Shown here in pieces: positions 17,817 to 26,150 of a stretch of DNA of 64,000 nucleotides. Source of the DNA: Chersky-840 sp050011815 (GTDB lineage Bacteria; Actinomycetota; Acidimicrobiia; Acidimicrobiales; UBA8190); assembly GCA_050011815.1 (NCBI GenBank), contig JBEKIJ010000019.1, positions 97,185 to 161,184 of the forward strand. The letters are read 5' to 3'. The translations under genes were made by a program, and so were the position numbers. Under the pieces are notes generated by a model. That model did not search any database. It was given only the letters and a program-made list of their open reading frames with translations, and was not told the origin of the DNA. Every line of letters starts with the position of its first letter. The first letter of the stretch is position 1.

Positions 17817-18266
17817 CTACGACGCTTGGGCTTGGTCCAGGATCGTCGAGGGGACGAGCGACAGGAGCCTTCCCCCGCGTGCCGAGGACCGGCGCGAAGG
17901 GGCGGCCAAGGCGCCGAAGACGTCGGGCTCGTCCTCGACCACGCTGTCGGGGGGCGGGCCCAGTCCGAGGACCTGGGCCAGGGACATGCCTGCTTCCCAC
18001 GCGGCGAGGAGCGTGCCCAGTGCGGCCAGCGAGAAGCCGTCGGCCTGGAGGCGCAAGATGGCCCGGAGCCGCTCGAGATGCGGCGCGTCGTAGTAGCCGG
18101 TGCGCCCCACCAGATCGGGATGGGCCAGTAGCCCCTGGGTCTGCAAGGCCCGGACCTGGCGGGTCGTCGTCCCCGCGGCCCGGGCGAGCTCGTCGACGGT
18201 CAACCGGTCCGATCGACGGGGCTCGTCGGGGTTGACCCCTGTCTGAGGACTCCGACTCAAAGTCAT
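17817..18266 (-). CDS. MerR-family transcriptional regulator
   Basis: A 149-residue regulator. The winged helix spans about residues 20-90 (LTVDELARAAGTTTRQVRALQTQGLL, then GRTGYYDAPHLERL), followed by a short dimerisation helix. It lacks the Cys residues of metal sensors, so it probably senses an organic ligand or lipid. An upstream in-frame ATG at 18281 lies inside the inverted repeat 18274-18295, so the ATG at 18266 is preferred. A TACAAT box (18272-18277) ends 5 nt before it, giving an essentially leaderless message. It is divergent from the MaoC gene and upstream of the FAD oxidoreductase. Confidence 0.85.
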   Translation of the reverse strand: MTLSRSPQTGVNPDEPRRSDRLTVDELARAAGTTTRQVRALQTQGLLAHPDLVGRTGYYDAPHLERLRAILRLQADGFSLAALGTLLAAWEAGMSLAQVLGLGPPPDSVVEDEPDVFGALAAPSRRSSARGGRLLSLVPSTILDQAQAS

Positions 18267-18271
18267 GGTTG

Positions 18272-18277
18272 ATTGTA
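18272..18277 (-). promoter_or_regulatory. -10 box (TACAAT) of the MerR gene
   Basis: TACAAT matches the consensus at 5 of 6 positions on the minus strand. It overlaps the left arm of the inverted repeat at 18274-18295, consistent with autoregulation. Confidence 0.5.
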
Positions 18278-18295
18278 ACATATTTCTGTGTTACA
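18274..18295. promoter_or_regulatory. 22-bp inverted repeat, candidate MerR operator
   Basis: TGTAACA at 18274-18280 and TGTTACA at 18289-18295 form a perfect 7-bp inverted repeat with an 8-bp AT-rich spacer. It is the only such AT-rich site for kilobases. It sits between the divergent MerR and MaoC genes, just right of a TTGATT (18269-18274) that could be the -35 of the MaoC promoter, with a poor -10 about 21 bp further. Elongated spacers with the operator inside are typical of MerR-controlled promoters. Confidence 0.65.
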
Positions 18296-18346
18296 TATCT
18301 ACCGTCCCGGGGAGGCACCCGGCCCGGAGTGCAGGGAGGAATGACC

Positions 18347-19201
18347 ATGCCCATCAATCTCGAGGCAGTCGGCACGACCTCGGACCCCGTGGAGCGATCG
18401 TGGTCGTCGAAGGACTGCCTGGTCTACGCGCTCGGCGTCGGGGCGGGGTCGCTCGACGCCGTCGAGTTCGAGCTCGAGTACACCACGGAGAACTCGACCG
18501 ACCGGTCCCAGCGGGTCCTGCCCACCTTCGCCGCCGTGGTGGGGGGAGGAGGGCCGCCCCGCGCCACCCTGGGCTCGTTCGACCTGGCCCAGCTCGTCCA
18601 CGGCGAGCAGTCCATCGAGCTGTTCGGCGCCATCCCCCCGGAAGGGAGGGTGCGCACGACGAGCGAGGTCACGGGGATCTACGACAAAGGCTCGGGGGCG
18701 TTGGTGGTGTCGAGGTCCACGTCTGTCGACGCCGACAGCGGCGAGCCCCGGTTCGCCACGACCACCTCGCTGTTCGTCCGGGGTGAGGGCGGCTTCGGGG
18801 GTGATCGGGGACCCTCGTCGGGTGCCGCCGCCGCGCCGGGGCGCGAGCCCGACGAAGTGGTGACGTACACCACACGGTCCGACCAGGCCTTGCTCTACCG
18901 GCTCTCGGGTGATCGCAACCCGCTGCACTCCGATCCCGTGTTCGCCAAGCGGGCCGGGTTCGACCGGCCCATCCTGCACGGGTTGTGCACCTACGGGTTC
19001 ACGGGCCGGGCGCTGCTCCACACCGTGTGCGGGTCGGACCCGGCGCGCTTTGGGTCGATGGCCGGACGGTTCTCGCGCCCGACCTATCCCGGCGACACCC
19101 TCACCGTCTCGATCTGGGTCGATGACGACGTCGTGCGCTTCCGCACCGACAATCAGCGCGGGGAGACCGTCATCGACGGGGGCCGCTTCGAAGCTTCGTA
19201 G
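18347..19201 (+). CDS. MaoC-type (R)-enoyl-CoA hydratase, double hot-dog
   Basis: A 284-residue protein with two hot-dog folds. The N-terminal half (to about residue 150) is degenerate. The C-terminal half holds the hydratase-2 motif YRLSGDRNPLHSDPVFA (from about residue 183), with the catalytic Asp and His, and GFDRPILHGLCTYG. Relatives hydrate 2-enoyl-CoA to (R)-3-hydroxyacyl-CoA in fatty-acid or sterol metabolism. Two ATGs occur close together; the second (18347) is preferred because AGGGAGGA at 18333-18340 is 6 nt upstream. It is divergent from the MerR gene and may share its operator. Confidence 0.92.
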   Translation: MPINLEAVGTTSDPVERSWSSKDCLVYALGVGAGSLDAVEFELEYTTENSTDRSQRVLPTFAAVVGGGGPPRATLGSFDLAQLVHGEQSIELFGAIPPEGRVRTTSEVTGIYDKGSGALVVSRSTSVDADSGEPRFATTTSLFVRGEGGFGGDRGPSSGAAAAPGREPDEVVTYTTRSDQALLYRLSGDRNPLHSDPVFAKRAGFDRPILHGLCTYGFTGRALLHTVCGSDPARFGSMAGRFSRPTYPGDTLTVSIWVDDDVVRFRTDNQRGETVIDGGRFEAS

Positions 19202-19209
19202 GAGAAATA

Positions 19210-19830
19210 TCAGGACCCGGCCTCTCCCGCCCGCCGGGCCCGCTCGACCGACACGAGGGTCTCCTTGAGCAGCGATCGCACCTCGACGTGTCGATCGTCT
19301 TGCGGAAGATCGACCAGGTTGGTGCGCACCAGTGCGGCGCAGGCCTCGGCTCCCGCCCCGGCCAGGACGGCGGCCACCACGGCGTCACCGCGAAGGTTGG
19401 GATTCCCCTCCTCGGCCAGTCGGGCCGCCAATGGGGCCAGCGCCGCGGCCGCCTTCATCGTCGCCAGGGGCACGGCGTTGGCGTGCGACAGCGCTTCGAC
19501 CACTCGGCGGCGGCGCTCGTCGGGATCGGGTCCCCCCGGCAACCGGTGGGCGGCGATGACCCGGCTGTAGGCCTCGGCGTCTTGCTCGCACAACGGGGCC
19601 AAGCCGTCGCGAAGCGACAGGGCCACGGTGATGATCTCCTGGGCGCCTGGCATGTGCCGAGCCGACAGGCGAGCGGCCATGGCGCACAAAGAGGCGGACA
19701 GGGCCACCGCGATGACTGCCGCCCCACCTCCGCCCGGCGCGGGGTCGGCGCTGGAGAAGGCCTCGAGGAGGTCGTCGAGCGGCATCGACGAGAACCCACC
19801 ACCGGCCCCGCCTGTCCCGGGCTCGCTCAC
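19210..19830 (-). CDS. fchA: Cyclodeaminase/methenyl-THF cyclohydrolase family protein (FchA-like)
   Basis: A 206-residue all-helical protein of the formiminotransferase-cyclodeaminase family. The N-terminal DPAPGGGGAAV loop is the folate-binding signature, and the helical body and length (about 205) match FchA. In folate one-carbon metabolism it would interconvert formimino-, methenyl- and formyl-THF. It lies 42 nt downstream of fhs on the same strand, the arrangement seen in formate-assimilating and purine-fermenting bacteria, which supports methenyl-THF cyclohydrolase activity. Deaminase activity cannot be excluded. Confidence 0.87.
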   Translation of the reverse strand: MSEPGTGGAGGGFSSMPLDDLLEAFSSADPAPGGGGAAVIAVALSASLCAMAARLSARHMPGAQEIITVALSLRDGLAPLCEQDAEAYSRVIAAHRLPGGPDPDERRRRVVEALSHANAVPLATMKAAAALAPLAARLAEEGNPNLRGDAVVAAVLAGAGAEACAALVRTNLVDLPQDDRHVEVRSLLKETLVSVERARRAGEAGS

Positions 19831-19872
19831 CGCGCTCCCGAGCCCTTTCCCGAGCCGGTCACCGCGACAGGG

Positions 19873-21570
19873 TCACGACAGTCCGACCACTTCGCCGTTC
19901 TCGTCGATGTCGATGCGCTCGGCGGCGGGATGGGAGGGAAGACCGGGCATGGTGCGCATGTCGCCGCAGATGGGGTAGACGAAGCCTGCTCCCACCGAGG
20001 CCCGCACCTCTCGCACCGGGAGGCGCCAGCCCGTCGGCGCCCCTCTCAGGTTCGGGTCCGAGGAGATCGAGAGGTGGGTCTTGGCGATACAGATGGGGAG
20101 CTCGCCGAACCCGTTGCGCTCGTAGGTGTCGAGCTGACGCGACGCCGCGGGCGAGTAGTCGACGCCCTGCGCGCCGTACACCCTGGTGGCGATGGTCTCG
20201 ATCTTCTCCCGCAGGGGAGCCTCGCTCGGGTAGAGGAGGCGGAACTCCGACGGCTCCGCGGCGGCCTCGACGACCGCTTCGGCCAGTTCCACCGCGCCTC
20301 GGCCCCCGTCGACGAAGTGCGTGCAGACGGCGCTGCGAATGCCCATCTCGGCCGCGATCTCCCGGATCGCGGCGTGTTCGGAGGCGAAGTCCTCGGGGAA
20401 GGAGTTGATGGCCACGACCGGTGTCACGCCGTGCATGCGGACGTTCTCGAGTTGCTTGCGGAGGTTGGCACCCCCGGCCTGCACCTCGTCGGGCCGTTCC
20501 TCGAGGAGGGCCGGCGGCAAGGGCCTGCCCGCCACCACGTGATGACCGCCGGCATGGACCTTGAGTGCCCGGACCGTCGCCACCACCACGGCGGCATCGG
20601 GAGCGAGCCCCGAGGTCCGGCACTTGATGTTGAAGAAGCGTTCCGCACCCATGTCGGCGCCGAAACCGGCCTCGGTGATGAGGAAGTCGCCGGTGTGGAT
20701 CCCGATGAGATCGGCGATCACCGACGAGTTCCCGTGGGCGATGTTGCCGAAGGGCCCGGCATGCACCAGTACGGGTGTGTTCTCGAGTGTCTGGAGCAGG
20801 TTGGGCTTGATGGCGTCGCGCATCATCACGGTCATGGCGCCCGCGGCGCGCAGCTCTTCGGCGGTGACCGGCGTGCCGGCGCCGGTGTAGCCGATGACGA
20901 CCCGCCCGAGCCGGTCGCGCATGTCCCGCAGGGAGCGCGACAGGGCCAGCACCGCCATGACCTCGGAGGCGGCGGTGATGTCGAATCCCGACTGCCGGGG
21001 GACCCCGTCTTCGGCCGTGCCCAGCCCGACCACGAGGTTGCGCAAGGCGCGGTCGTTGACGTCGAGCACGCGACGCCAGGTGATGTTGTGGATGTCGAGG
21101 CCGAGTTCGTTGCCGTGATGGAGGTGGTTGTCGACCATGGCCGACAGCAGGTCATGTGCAGCGGTCACGGCGTGCATGTCGCCGGTGAGGTGGAGGTTGA
21201 GCGCCTCGAAGGGCACCGCCTGGCTGTACCCCCCGCCCGCGGCCCCGCCCTTGATGCCGAAGGTCGGGCCCATCGACGCCTGACGGATGGCGATGGTGGC
21301 GCGTTTGGAGATATGGCGCATGGCTTGGCCCAGACCGAGCGTGGTGGTCGTCTTGCCTTCGCCGAGCGGGGTCGGGGTGATCGCCGTCACGACCACGTAT
21401 CGGGCGCGGGGTCGATCAGAAAGCGCCTCGATCGCGTCCAGGTTCACCTTGGCCACGTACTCGCCGTACGGTTCGAGGAGGCTCTCGGGGATGCCGGCGT
21501 CGGCGGCGATCTTGGTGACGGGCTCGAGCGTGGCCCGTCTCGAGATCTCGAGCGCGCTCAACCTGGCCAT
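19873..21570 (-). CDS. fhs: Formate-tetrahydrofolate ligase
   Basis: A 565-residue cytosolic enzyme that makes 10-formyl-THF from formate, THF and ATP. The P-loop TPLGEGKTTTTLGLGQA lies near residue 50, followed by RQASMGPTFGIKGGAAGGG, as in all members. Length is normal (about 555-560). The start is the ATG at 21570 with AAGGGGGAG upstream; upstream in-frame codons add non-conserved residues. It forms an operon with fchA and supplies one-carbon units for purines, serine or formylation. Confidence 0.96.
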   Translation of the reverse strand: MARLSALEISRRATLEPVTKIAADAGIPESLLEPYGEYVAKVNLDAIEALSDRPRARYVVVTAITPTPLGEGKTTTTLGLGQAMRHISKRATIAIRQASMGPTFGIKGGAAGGGYSQAVPFEALNLHLTGDMHAVTAAHDLLSAMVDNHLHHGNELGLDIHNITWRRVLDVNDRALRNLVVGLGTAEDGVPRQSGFDITAASEVMAVLALSRSLRDMRDRLGRVVIGYTGAGTPVTAEELRAAGAMTVMMRDAIKPNLLQTLENTPVLVHAGPFGNIAHGNSSVIADLIGIHTGDFLITEAGFGADMGAERFFNIKCRTSGLAPDAAVVVATVRALKVHAGGHHVVAGRPLPPALLEERPDEVQAGGANLRKQLENVRMHGVTPVVAINSFPEDFASEHAAIREIAAEMGIRSAVCTHFVDGGRGAVELAEAVVEAAAEPSEFRLLYPSEAPLREKIETIATRVYGAQGVDYSPAASRQLDTYERNGFGELPICIAKTHLSISSDPNLRGAPTGWRLPVREVRASVGAGFVYPICGDMRTMPGLPSHPAAERIDIDENGEVVGLS

Positions 21571-21736
21571 GTCACTCCCCCTTGCGATGATGTCGGCGCG
21601 CAGGCCGGGAGGGGTGCGTCGTCCACCTCCCCCCGATGGCTGGCCCACTGTTTATAGCTCCTGGGCGCCAGCAGCTGCTTCGACCCCGATCCGGCGTGCA
21701 ACAGTGGGAGCCCCGACGACCGGAGGAGGGACGGCG

Positions 21737-22846
21737 ATGTCGACGTTCATCACGCGCTTCGAGACCTCGGGTTCGGGCGTCCGCCTGGCGATCAAGGACC
21801 TCATCGACATGGAGGGCGTCCCCACCACGGCGGGGTGCCGGGCGGTGGCGAACGAGGCCGTGCCGGCCGGCGCCGATGCGACGTGCCTGGCGGGGGCCAG
21901 AGCGGCGGGCGCCCGGATCGTGGGCCGGACGAACCTTCACGAGTTGGCGCTGGGGGTGACAGGAGTGAACCCGTGGTACGGGACGCCCGTGAACCCCCTC
22001 GACCCCGCGCTGGTCCCCGGTGGCTCATCGAGCGGATCGGCGGTGGCCGTGGCCACACACGAAGCCGATGTTGCCTATGGCAGCGACACGGGCGGATCGG
22101 TGCGGATTCCCGCCGCCTGTTGTGGCTCGGCGGGTCTCAAGACCACGTGGGGTCGCGTCCCCCTCGGCGGGGTGTGGCCCTTGTCCCCCAGTTACGACAC
22201 CGTGGGCCCCATGGCCCGCGACGTGGCCGGCCTGGTGCTCGGCATGGAGCTCCTCGAGCCCGGATTCGCGGTCGGGCCACCCATGCCGGTCCGGGTCGGG
22301 CGTCTCCGGGTGGAGGCGCACCCTCTGATCGACGCGGCGATCGACGATGCCCTGGCCCGCGCCGAGTGGGAGGTGAGCGAGATCGCCCTGCCCCGATGGC
22401 ACGACGCCACGGCCGCCGCCGGGCTGTTGCTCGTCACCGAGGCGTGGGAGACCAACAAAGAGCTCGTGGCGCGTCGACCGGGCGAGGTGGGGGCCGACGT
22501 GGTGGGCCGTTTGCGCCTCGGCGGCTCCATCGACGCCCGCGGCATCGAGTCGGCCCGGGCGGTCGCGCAGGAGTGGGGTGGATGCCTCGAGGAGATCTTC
22601 TCGCGTGTCGAGTTCATCGCCACCCCCACGCTGACCGTCTTCCCCCCACCGCTCGACGGGGGCGAGGAGCTGCTCATGGCGCGCTGCACGCTCCCGGTCA
22701 ACCTGGCCGGCGTTCCCGCCCTCGCCCTCCCGGTGCCCACCGCAGGTGCGCTGCCGGCCAGCCTTCAGCTCATCGGGCCCTTGCACAGCGAGGAGCGGCT
22801 GTTGGCGGCGGGGCGCATCCTCGAGTCGGCGATCTCGACGCGCTAG
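21737..22846 (+). CDS. Amidase-signature hydrolase, short form
   Basis: A 369-residue member of the amidase-signature family. The catalytic Lys20 (AIKD), Ser97 in GGSSSGS and nucleophile Ser121 in SDTGGSVRIPA are all present. The protein is about 60-100 residues shorter than usual because the N-terminal helical region before the Lys is missing and the C-terminal part is compact. The ATG at 21737 has GGAGGAGGG 7 nt upstream, so the short N-terminus is real. The substrate is unknown. It is divergent from fhs and converges on the PilB-like gene. Confidence 0.88.
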   Translation: MSTFITRFETSGSGVRLAIKDLIDMEGVPTTAGCRAVANEAVPAGADATCLAGARAAGARIVGRTNLHELALGVTGVNPWYGTPVNPLDPALVPGGSSSGSAVAVATHEADVAYGSDTGGSVRIPAACCGSAGLKTTWGRVPLGGVWPLSPSYDTVGPMARDVAGLVLGMELLEPGFAVGPPMPVRVGRLRVEAHPLIDAAIDDALARAEWEVSEIALPRWHDATAAAGLLLVTEAWETNKELVARRPGEVGADVVGRLRLGGSIDARGIESARAVAQEWGGCLEEIFSRVEFIATPTLTVFPPPLDGGEELLMARCTLPVNLAGVPALALPVPTAGALPASLQLIGPLHSEERLLAAGRILESAISTR

Positions 22847-22866
22847 CTAGCGACGTCGGACGCCGG

Positions 22867-22881
22867 GGCGACGTCGTCGCC
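22867..22881. terminator. Short GC hairpin between convergent genes
   Basis: GGCGAC, loop GTC, GTCGCC lies between the amidase stop (22846) and the PilB-like stop (22882). A 12-bp palindrome CGCTAGCTAGCG at 22841-22852 overlaps the amidase stop codon. There is no T-tract, so termination is only suggested. Confidence 0.35.
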
Positions 22882-24615
22882 TCAGGCGATGCAGCGGGTG
22901 AGCTCGGCGACGCTGGTGGTTCCGGCCAGGACCTTCTCGACCCCGTTCTCCCGCAGCCGCTGGGTGCCTTCGGCCACGGCGACGGCCTCGATCTCCGATG
23001 CCGAGGCCTGTTCGAGGATGAGAGTCCGAATGCGTGACGACACGACCATGACTTCGTAGACGGCGCTGCGGCCCCGGTAGCCGCCGTAATCACACTGTCG
23101 ACAGCCGACGGGGCCGAACAGGGTGAGGTCGTGGGGGAGACCTTCGGAGGCCGAGATCGGCATCATCGACGCGATGGCCAAACGCTCGTCGTCGCCGGGC
23201 TGGTAGGCGACCTTGCAATGGGGGCACAACCGGCGCACGAGCCGTTGGGCCACGACGCAGGTGAGCGACGAGGCCACCAGGTAGGGCTCGAGGCTCATCT
23301 CGAGCAGCCGGGCGATGGCCGTGGCCGCGTCGTTGGCATGCAATGTGGAGAGCACGAGGTGTCCGGTCAGCGCGGCCTTGGCGGCGGTGTGCGCCGTTTC
23401 GGCATCGCGGATCTCTCCGACCACGATGACGTCGGGGTCGGCGCGCAGGATGGCTCGGAGGCCGGCCGCGAAGGTGTAGTCGATCTTGGTGAGCACCTGG
23501 GTCTGTTTGATCCCCGAGATGTCGTACTCGACGGGATCCTCGACGGTGATGACGTTGCGGCTCGGGTCGTTGATCTCGGTCAGGATCGAGTAGATGGTCG
23601 TGGACTTGCCCGATCCGGTGGGCCCCACCGCCAGGATCAGGCCCCAGGGTCGCCCGTAGGACAGGCGCAGCCGCTCCAGGGCGTCGGGATCGAAGCCGAG
23701 GCCGGCGATGTTGAGGAGCCCGTGGTCGCGGTCGAGGAGGCGCAGCGTGATCGCCTCGCCGTGCGAGGTGGGGAGCGTGGCGATGCGGGCGTCGATGGAT
23801 CGACCGCTCGAGGTGAAGGTCATGCGCCCGTCTTGGGGTCGGCGGTGCTCGGCGATGTCGAGGCCGGCCAGGATCTTGATCCGGTTCACCACACCGGTGG
23901 GCACGGCGGGGGCAAGACCGATGGCGTCGTGCATGACCCCGTCGACGCGCAAGCGGAAACGCAGGCGACCGTCGTTCGGCTCGATGTGGACGTCCGAGGC
24001 ACGCTCGGAAACGGCCTGGTCGAGAAGAGTCTCCACGAAGGTCACCACGTGGACGTCGTTCCGCCACGCATCGTCGACCCCGGCTGCGGCGGCGCCCGTG
24101 CCCGAACGGTCGCTCCCAAAAGCGGGGGAGCCCGAGGAGAAGGCCTCATCGAGGCCACGATGGAGCTGTCCCGGGCTCGTGATGACGGCGTCCACCTCGG
24201 TACCGGCCACCACCTGGGCGTCGTCGAGCGTCAGCACGTCGGCAGGATCCGAGATGGCCACCAGGAGCGTGATGCCGTCGAATGCCACCGGGAGCACACC
24301 GCGGCGTCGACAGAAATTCTCGGGCAGGCGTTCGATGGCCTTGGGGTCCGGGGGTTCCTCGACGAGGTCCCGATAGGGGAGGTCGAAGATGCCGGCCAGG
24401 GCGCGGCTCAACTCCTCCTCGTCGATGACGCCTCGGTCCACGAGCAGCGCGCCCAAGGGGTCACCGGTGACGATCTGCTCGGCCAATGCCGAATCGACAT
24501 CCGCGACGGTGACGAATCCGTGCGAGATGAGCCAGTCGCCGAGCCGAGCCCGCCGCGCCGGATCGTCGTTGTCGTTCGTCGTGGCCGGGTCGTCGACGAT
24601 CTTCATCTGGGACAT
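22882..24615 (-). CDS. PilB/GspE-type type IV pilus or type II secretion ATPase
   Basis: A 577-residue assembly ATPase. The N-terminal MshE/GspE domain (about 20-160) is followed by an Ala/Gly linker and the ATPase core. Walker A GPTGSGKST is near residue 330, then the Asp box with TVEDPVEYDI, Walker B and the His box (TGHLVLSTLHANDA). A C-terminal zinc knuckle is made of CPHC and CRQC. The start is the ATG at 24615 with AAGGAG 6 nt upstream. No pilin, PilC, PilM-Q or peptidase gene is in the window, so this is an orphan here; the rest of the machine may be elsewhere. Confidence 0.93.
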   Translation of the reverse strand: MSQMKIVDDPATTNDNDDPARRARLGDWLISHGFVTVADVDSALAEQIVTGDPLGALLVDRGVIDEEELSRALAGIFDLPYRDLVEEPPDPKAIERLPENFCRRRGVLPVAFDGITLLVAISDPADVLTLDDAQVVAGTEVDAVITSPGQLHRGLDEAFSSGSPAFGSDRSGTGAAAAGVDDAWRNDVHVVTFVETLLDQAVSERASDVHIEPNDGRLRFRLRVDGVMHDAIGLAPAVPTGVVNRIKILAGLDIAEHRRPQDGRMTFTSSGRSIDARIATLPTSHGEAITLRLLDRDHGLLNIAGLGFDPDALERLRLSYGRPWGLILAVGPTGSGKSTTIYSILTEINDPSRNVITVEDPVEYDISGIKQTQVLTKIDYTFAAGLRAILRADPDVIVVGEIRDAETAHTAAKAALTGHLVLSTLHANDAATAIARLLEMSLEPYLVASSLTCVVAQRLVRRLCPHCKVAYQPGDDERLAIASMMPISASEGLPHDLTLFGPVGCRQCDYGGYRGRSAVYEVMVVSSRIRTLILEQASASEIEAVAVAEGTQRLRENGVEKVLAGTTSVAELTRCIA

Positions 24616-24669
24616 GGCGGTCTCCTTCTGCAACCTCGCACTGGCCTCGGGCTCACCGGCGGCGCGGGT

Positions 24670-24921
24670 TCACTGAAGACTCGACGAGGCCTCCGGGGAG
24701 GGTTTGCCCGGCCACCAGCCCTCATCGGCCGAATCGGCGAACAGCGGGCGCGGCTTCTCTCGCAGGGCCTCGCCGACGCTTCCGATCCGATGCCAGTCGA
24801 TGCCCCGGCGGCACCCCGGACATTCGGGGAAGCGCTCACCCTTGGTCACGACGATCTGCCCGTGTCCACAACGCCCTGTCCACACGCCAGACTCATCGCA
24901 CATTCGATTGGTGAATGCCAT
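24670..24921 (-). CDS. Small zinc-ribbon protein
   Basis: An 83-residue protein with CGHGQ near residue 18 and FPECPGCRRG near residue 32, so one four-Cys/His ribbon in the N-terminal half and a Pro/Ser-rich tail. The GERFPECPGC segment recalls YjzC-like ribbons. The start is the ATG at 24921, with GGGGA 5 nt upstream. It is 54 nt upstream of the PilB-like gene on the same strand and may be co-transcribed with it, but a function in piliation is not implied by sequence. Confidence 0.6.
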   Translation of the reverse strand: MAFTNRMCDESGVWTGRCGHGQIVVTKGERFPECPGCRRGIDWHRIGSVGEALREKPRPLFADSADEGWWPGKPSPEASSSLQ

Positions 24922-25109
24922 CGTGTCCCCTGTCGTTTTGCGACGACGTCGAGCCGACGGGGCCGACACCGCACCCGCACAACCACGACTACCTCGTTGA
25001 ATTCATCGACCGGGGCGTGCTCGTGGGTAAGGAGACATCACCGGGTGCGCCCATGTTGTGACTTTGGTCACATCGGGGCGGGCCGGGGGTCCGGGGGCAG
25101 GTCTACCGG

Positions 25110-25139
25110 TTGACGGTATATCGGTAGCCGATATATAGT
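25110..25139 (+). promoter_or_regulatory. Strong promoter of the esterase gene with embedded operator
   Basis: TTGACG at 25110-25115 (-35), an 18-bp spacer and TATAGT at 25134-25139 (-10) make the best promoter in the window. The -10 ends 7 nt before the ATG at 25147, so the message should be leaderless. The palindrome at 25117-25135 fills the spacer. Confidence 0.7.
25117..25135. promoter_or_regulatory. 19-bp palindromic operator
   Basis: TATATCGG, loop TAG, CCGATATA: a perfect 8-bp inverted repeat between the -35 and -10 boxes. A bound repressor would block polymerase. Sites of this AT-rich palindromic kind are used by PadR- and TetR-type repressors, but no regulator gene is adjacent. Confidence 0.65.
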
Positions 25140-25146
25140 TTCCGGG

Positions 25147-26133
25147 ATGCCGACGGCGCCGCGTCCGAGGTCCGATCCCGACGCCACCGAGGGGCGCGGT
25201 GCCGCACCGGCGGGCAGCGCGGAGCCCGACCGGCCCTCCACCCGGCGCCGTTTCCTCGCCTGGGGCCTGGGGACGGCCGTGGTGGCGGCGGCCGGGGTCA
25301 CCGGCGTCGAGCTCGTGGACCGAGGCGTGCTCCCCGGGCACGGGATGCTGCTCACGGTGGAAGGGGCGTGTGCCGTGGCCTCACCCGGGCTCGAGTTCTC
25401 GACCCCGGGCCCGGCCTCCTCGGGCCGGTTCTTGTCCCGGGCCCGGCGCCGGGTCGTCGGGTACACGATCGCCTATCCACCCGGCCACGGCCCGGGGAGC
25501 GTGCTCCCCCTGATCGTGATGCTCCACGGGTACGGGGCCGACCACACCGACGCCCTGTCGGGGATGTCGCCGGCCCAGGCGGTGGCGATCAAGGTGGACG
25601 GTCGACCGCTGGTCCCCATGGCGATGGTCACGGTGGACGGGGGAGGCGGGTATTGGCACCCCCACCCCGGCGACGACCCGCTGGGGATGGTGGTCGACGA
25701 ACTGATCCCGATGTGTCGGGCCCGGGGGCTCGGGCGGCCCGCCCAAGGGCTCGCCACGATGGGGATCTCCATGGGCGGGTACGGGGCGCTCGTGGTGGCC
25801 GAGCGGTATCCCGCCATGGTGCGGGCGGTGGCCGCCATCAGCCCGGCGGTGTGGACGACCTACGCCGAGGCCCACGGGGCCAACCCCGGCGCGTACTCCT
25901 CAGCCCGGGATTTCGCCGCCTACGACGCCGTCACCCACGCCTCGGCGCTGGCCGGGATCCCCGTTCGGGTGGCGTCGGGCCTCGACGACCCGTTCCAGCC
26001 CGGGGTGCGGGCGTTGGCGGCCTCGCTCCACCACGCCACGGTGGACTTCTCCAAGGGATGTCACTCGGGGCCGTTCTTCGTGGCCCAGGAACCCCCGTCG
26101 CTGGCCTTCCTCTCAGACCACCTCGGTGGCTGA
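25147..26133 (+). CDS. Tat-exported alpha/beta hydrolase (esterase family)
   Basis: A 328-residue secreted hydrolase. STRRRFLAWGLG near residue 33 is a twin-arginine signal followed by a hydrophobic stretch, so export in folded form (or an N-terminal anchor) is expected. The catalytic triad can be read as Ser in GISMGGYG, Asp in GLDDPF and His in GCHSGPF. The oxyanion region is MLHGYGAD. The fold resembles the esterase D/putative-esterase group, which includes mycolyltransferase relatives; the substrate is unknown. Expression is probably controlled by the palindrome in its promoter, and the mRNA is leaderless. Confidence 0.9.
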   Translation: MPTAPRPRSDPDATEGRGAAPAGSAEPDRPSTRRRFLAWGLGTAVVAAAGVTGVELVDRGVLPGHGMLLTVEGACAVASPGLEFSTPGPASSGRFLSRARRRVVGYTIAYPPGHGPGSVLPLIVMLHGYGADHTDALSGMSPAQAVAIKVDGRPLVPMAMVTVDGGGGYWHPHPGDDPLGMVVDELIPMCRARGLGRPAQGLATMGISMGGYGALVVAERYPAMVRAVAAISPAVWTTYAEAHGANPGAYSSARDFAAYDAVTHASALAGIPVRVASGLDDPFQPGVRALAASLHHATVDFSKGCHSGPFFVAQEPPSLAFLSDHLGG

Positions 26134-26150
26134 GGACGGGTCCCGGCTTC

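Noticed and set aside
16159..18266. A MerR-oxidoreductase fusion protein
   Set aside because: The two are in different frames; MerR ends with its own TAG at 17817-17819 and the open frame upstream of the oxidoreductase is a shadow of merR.
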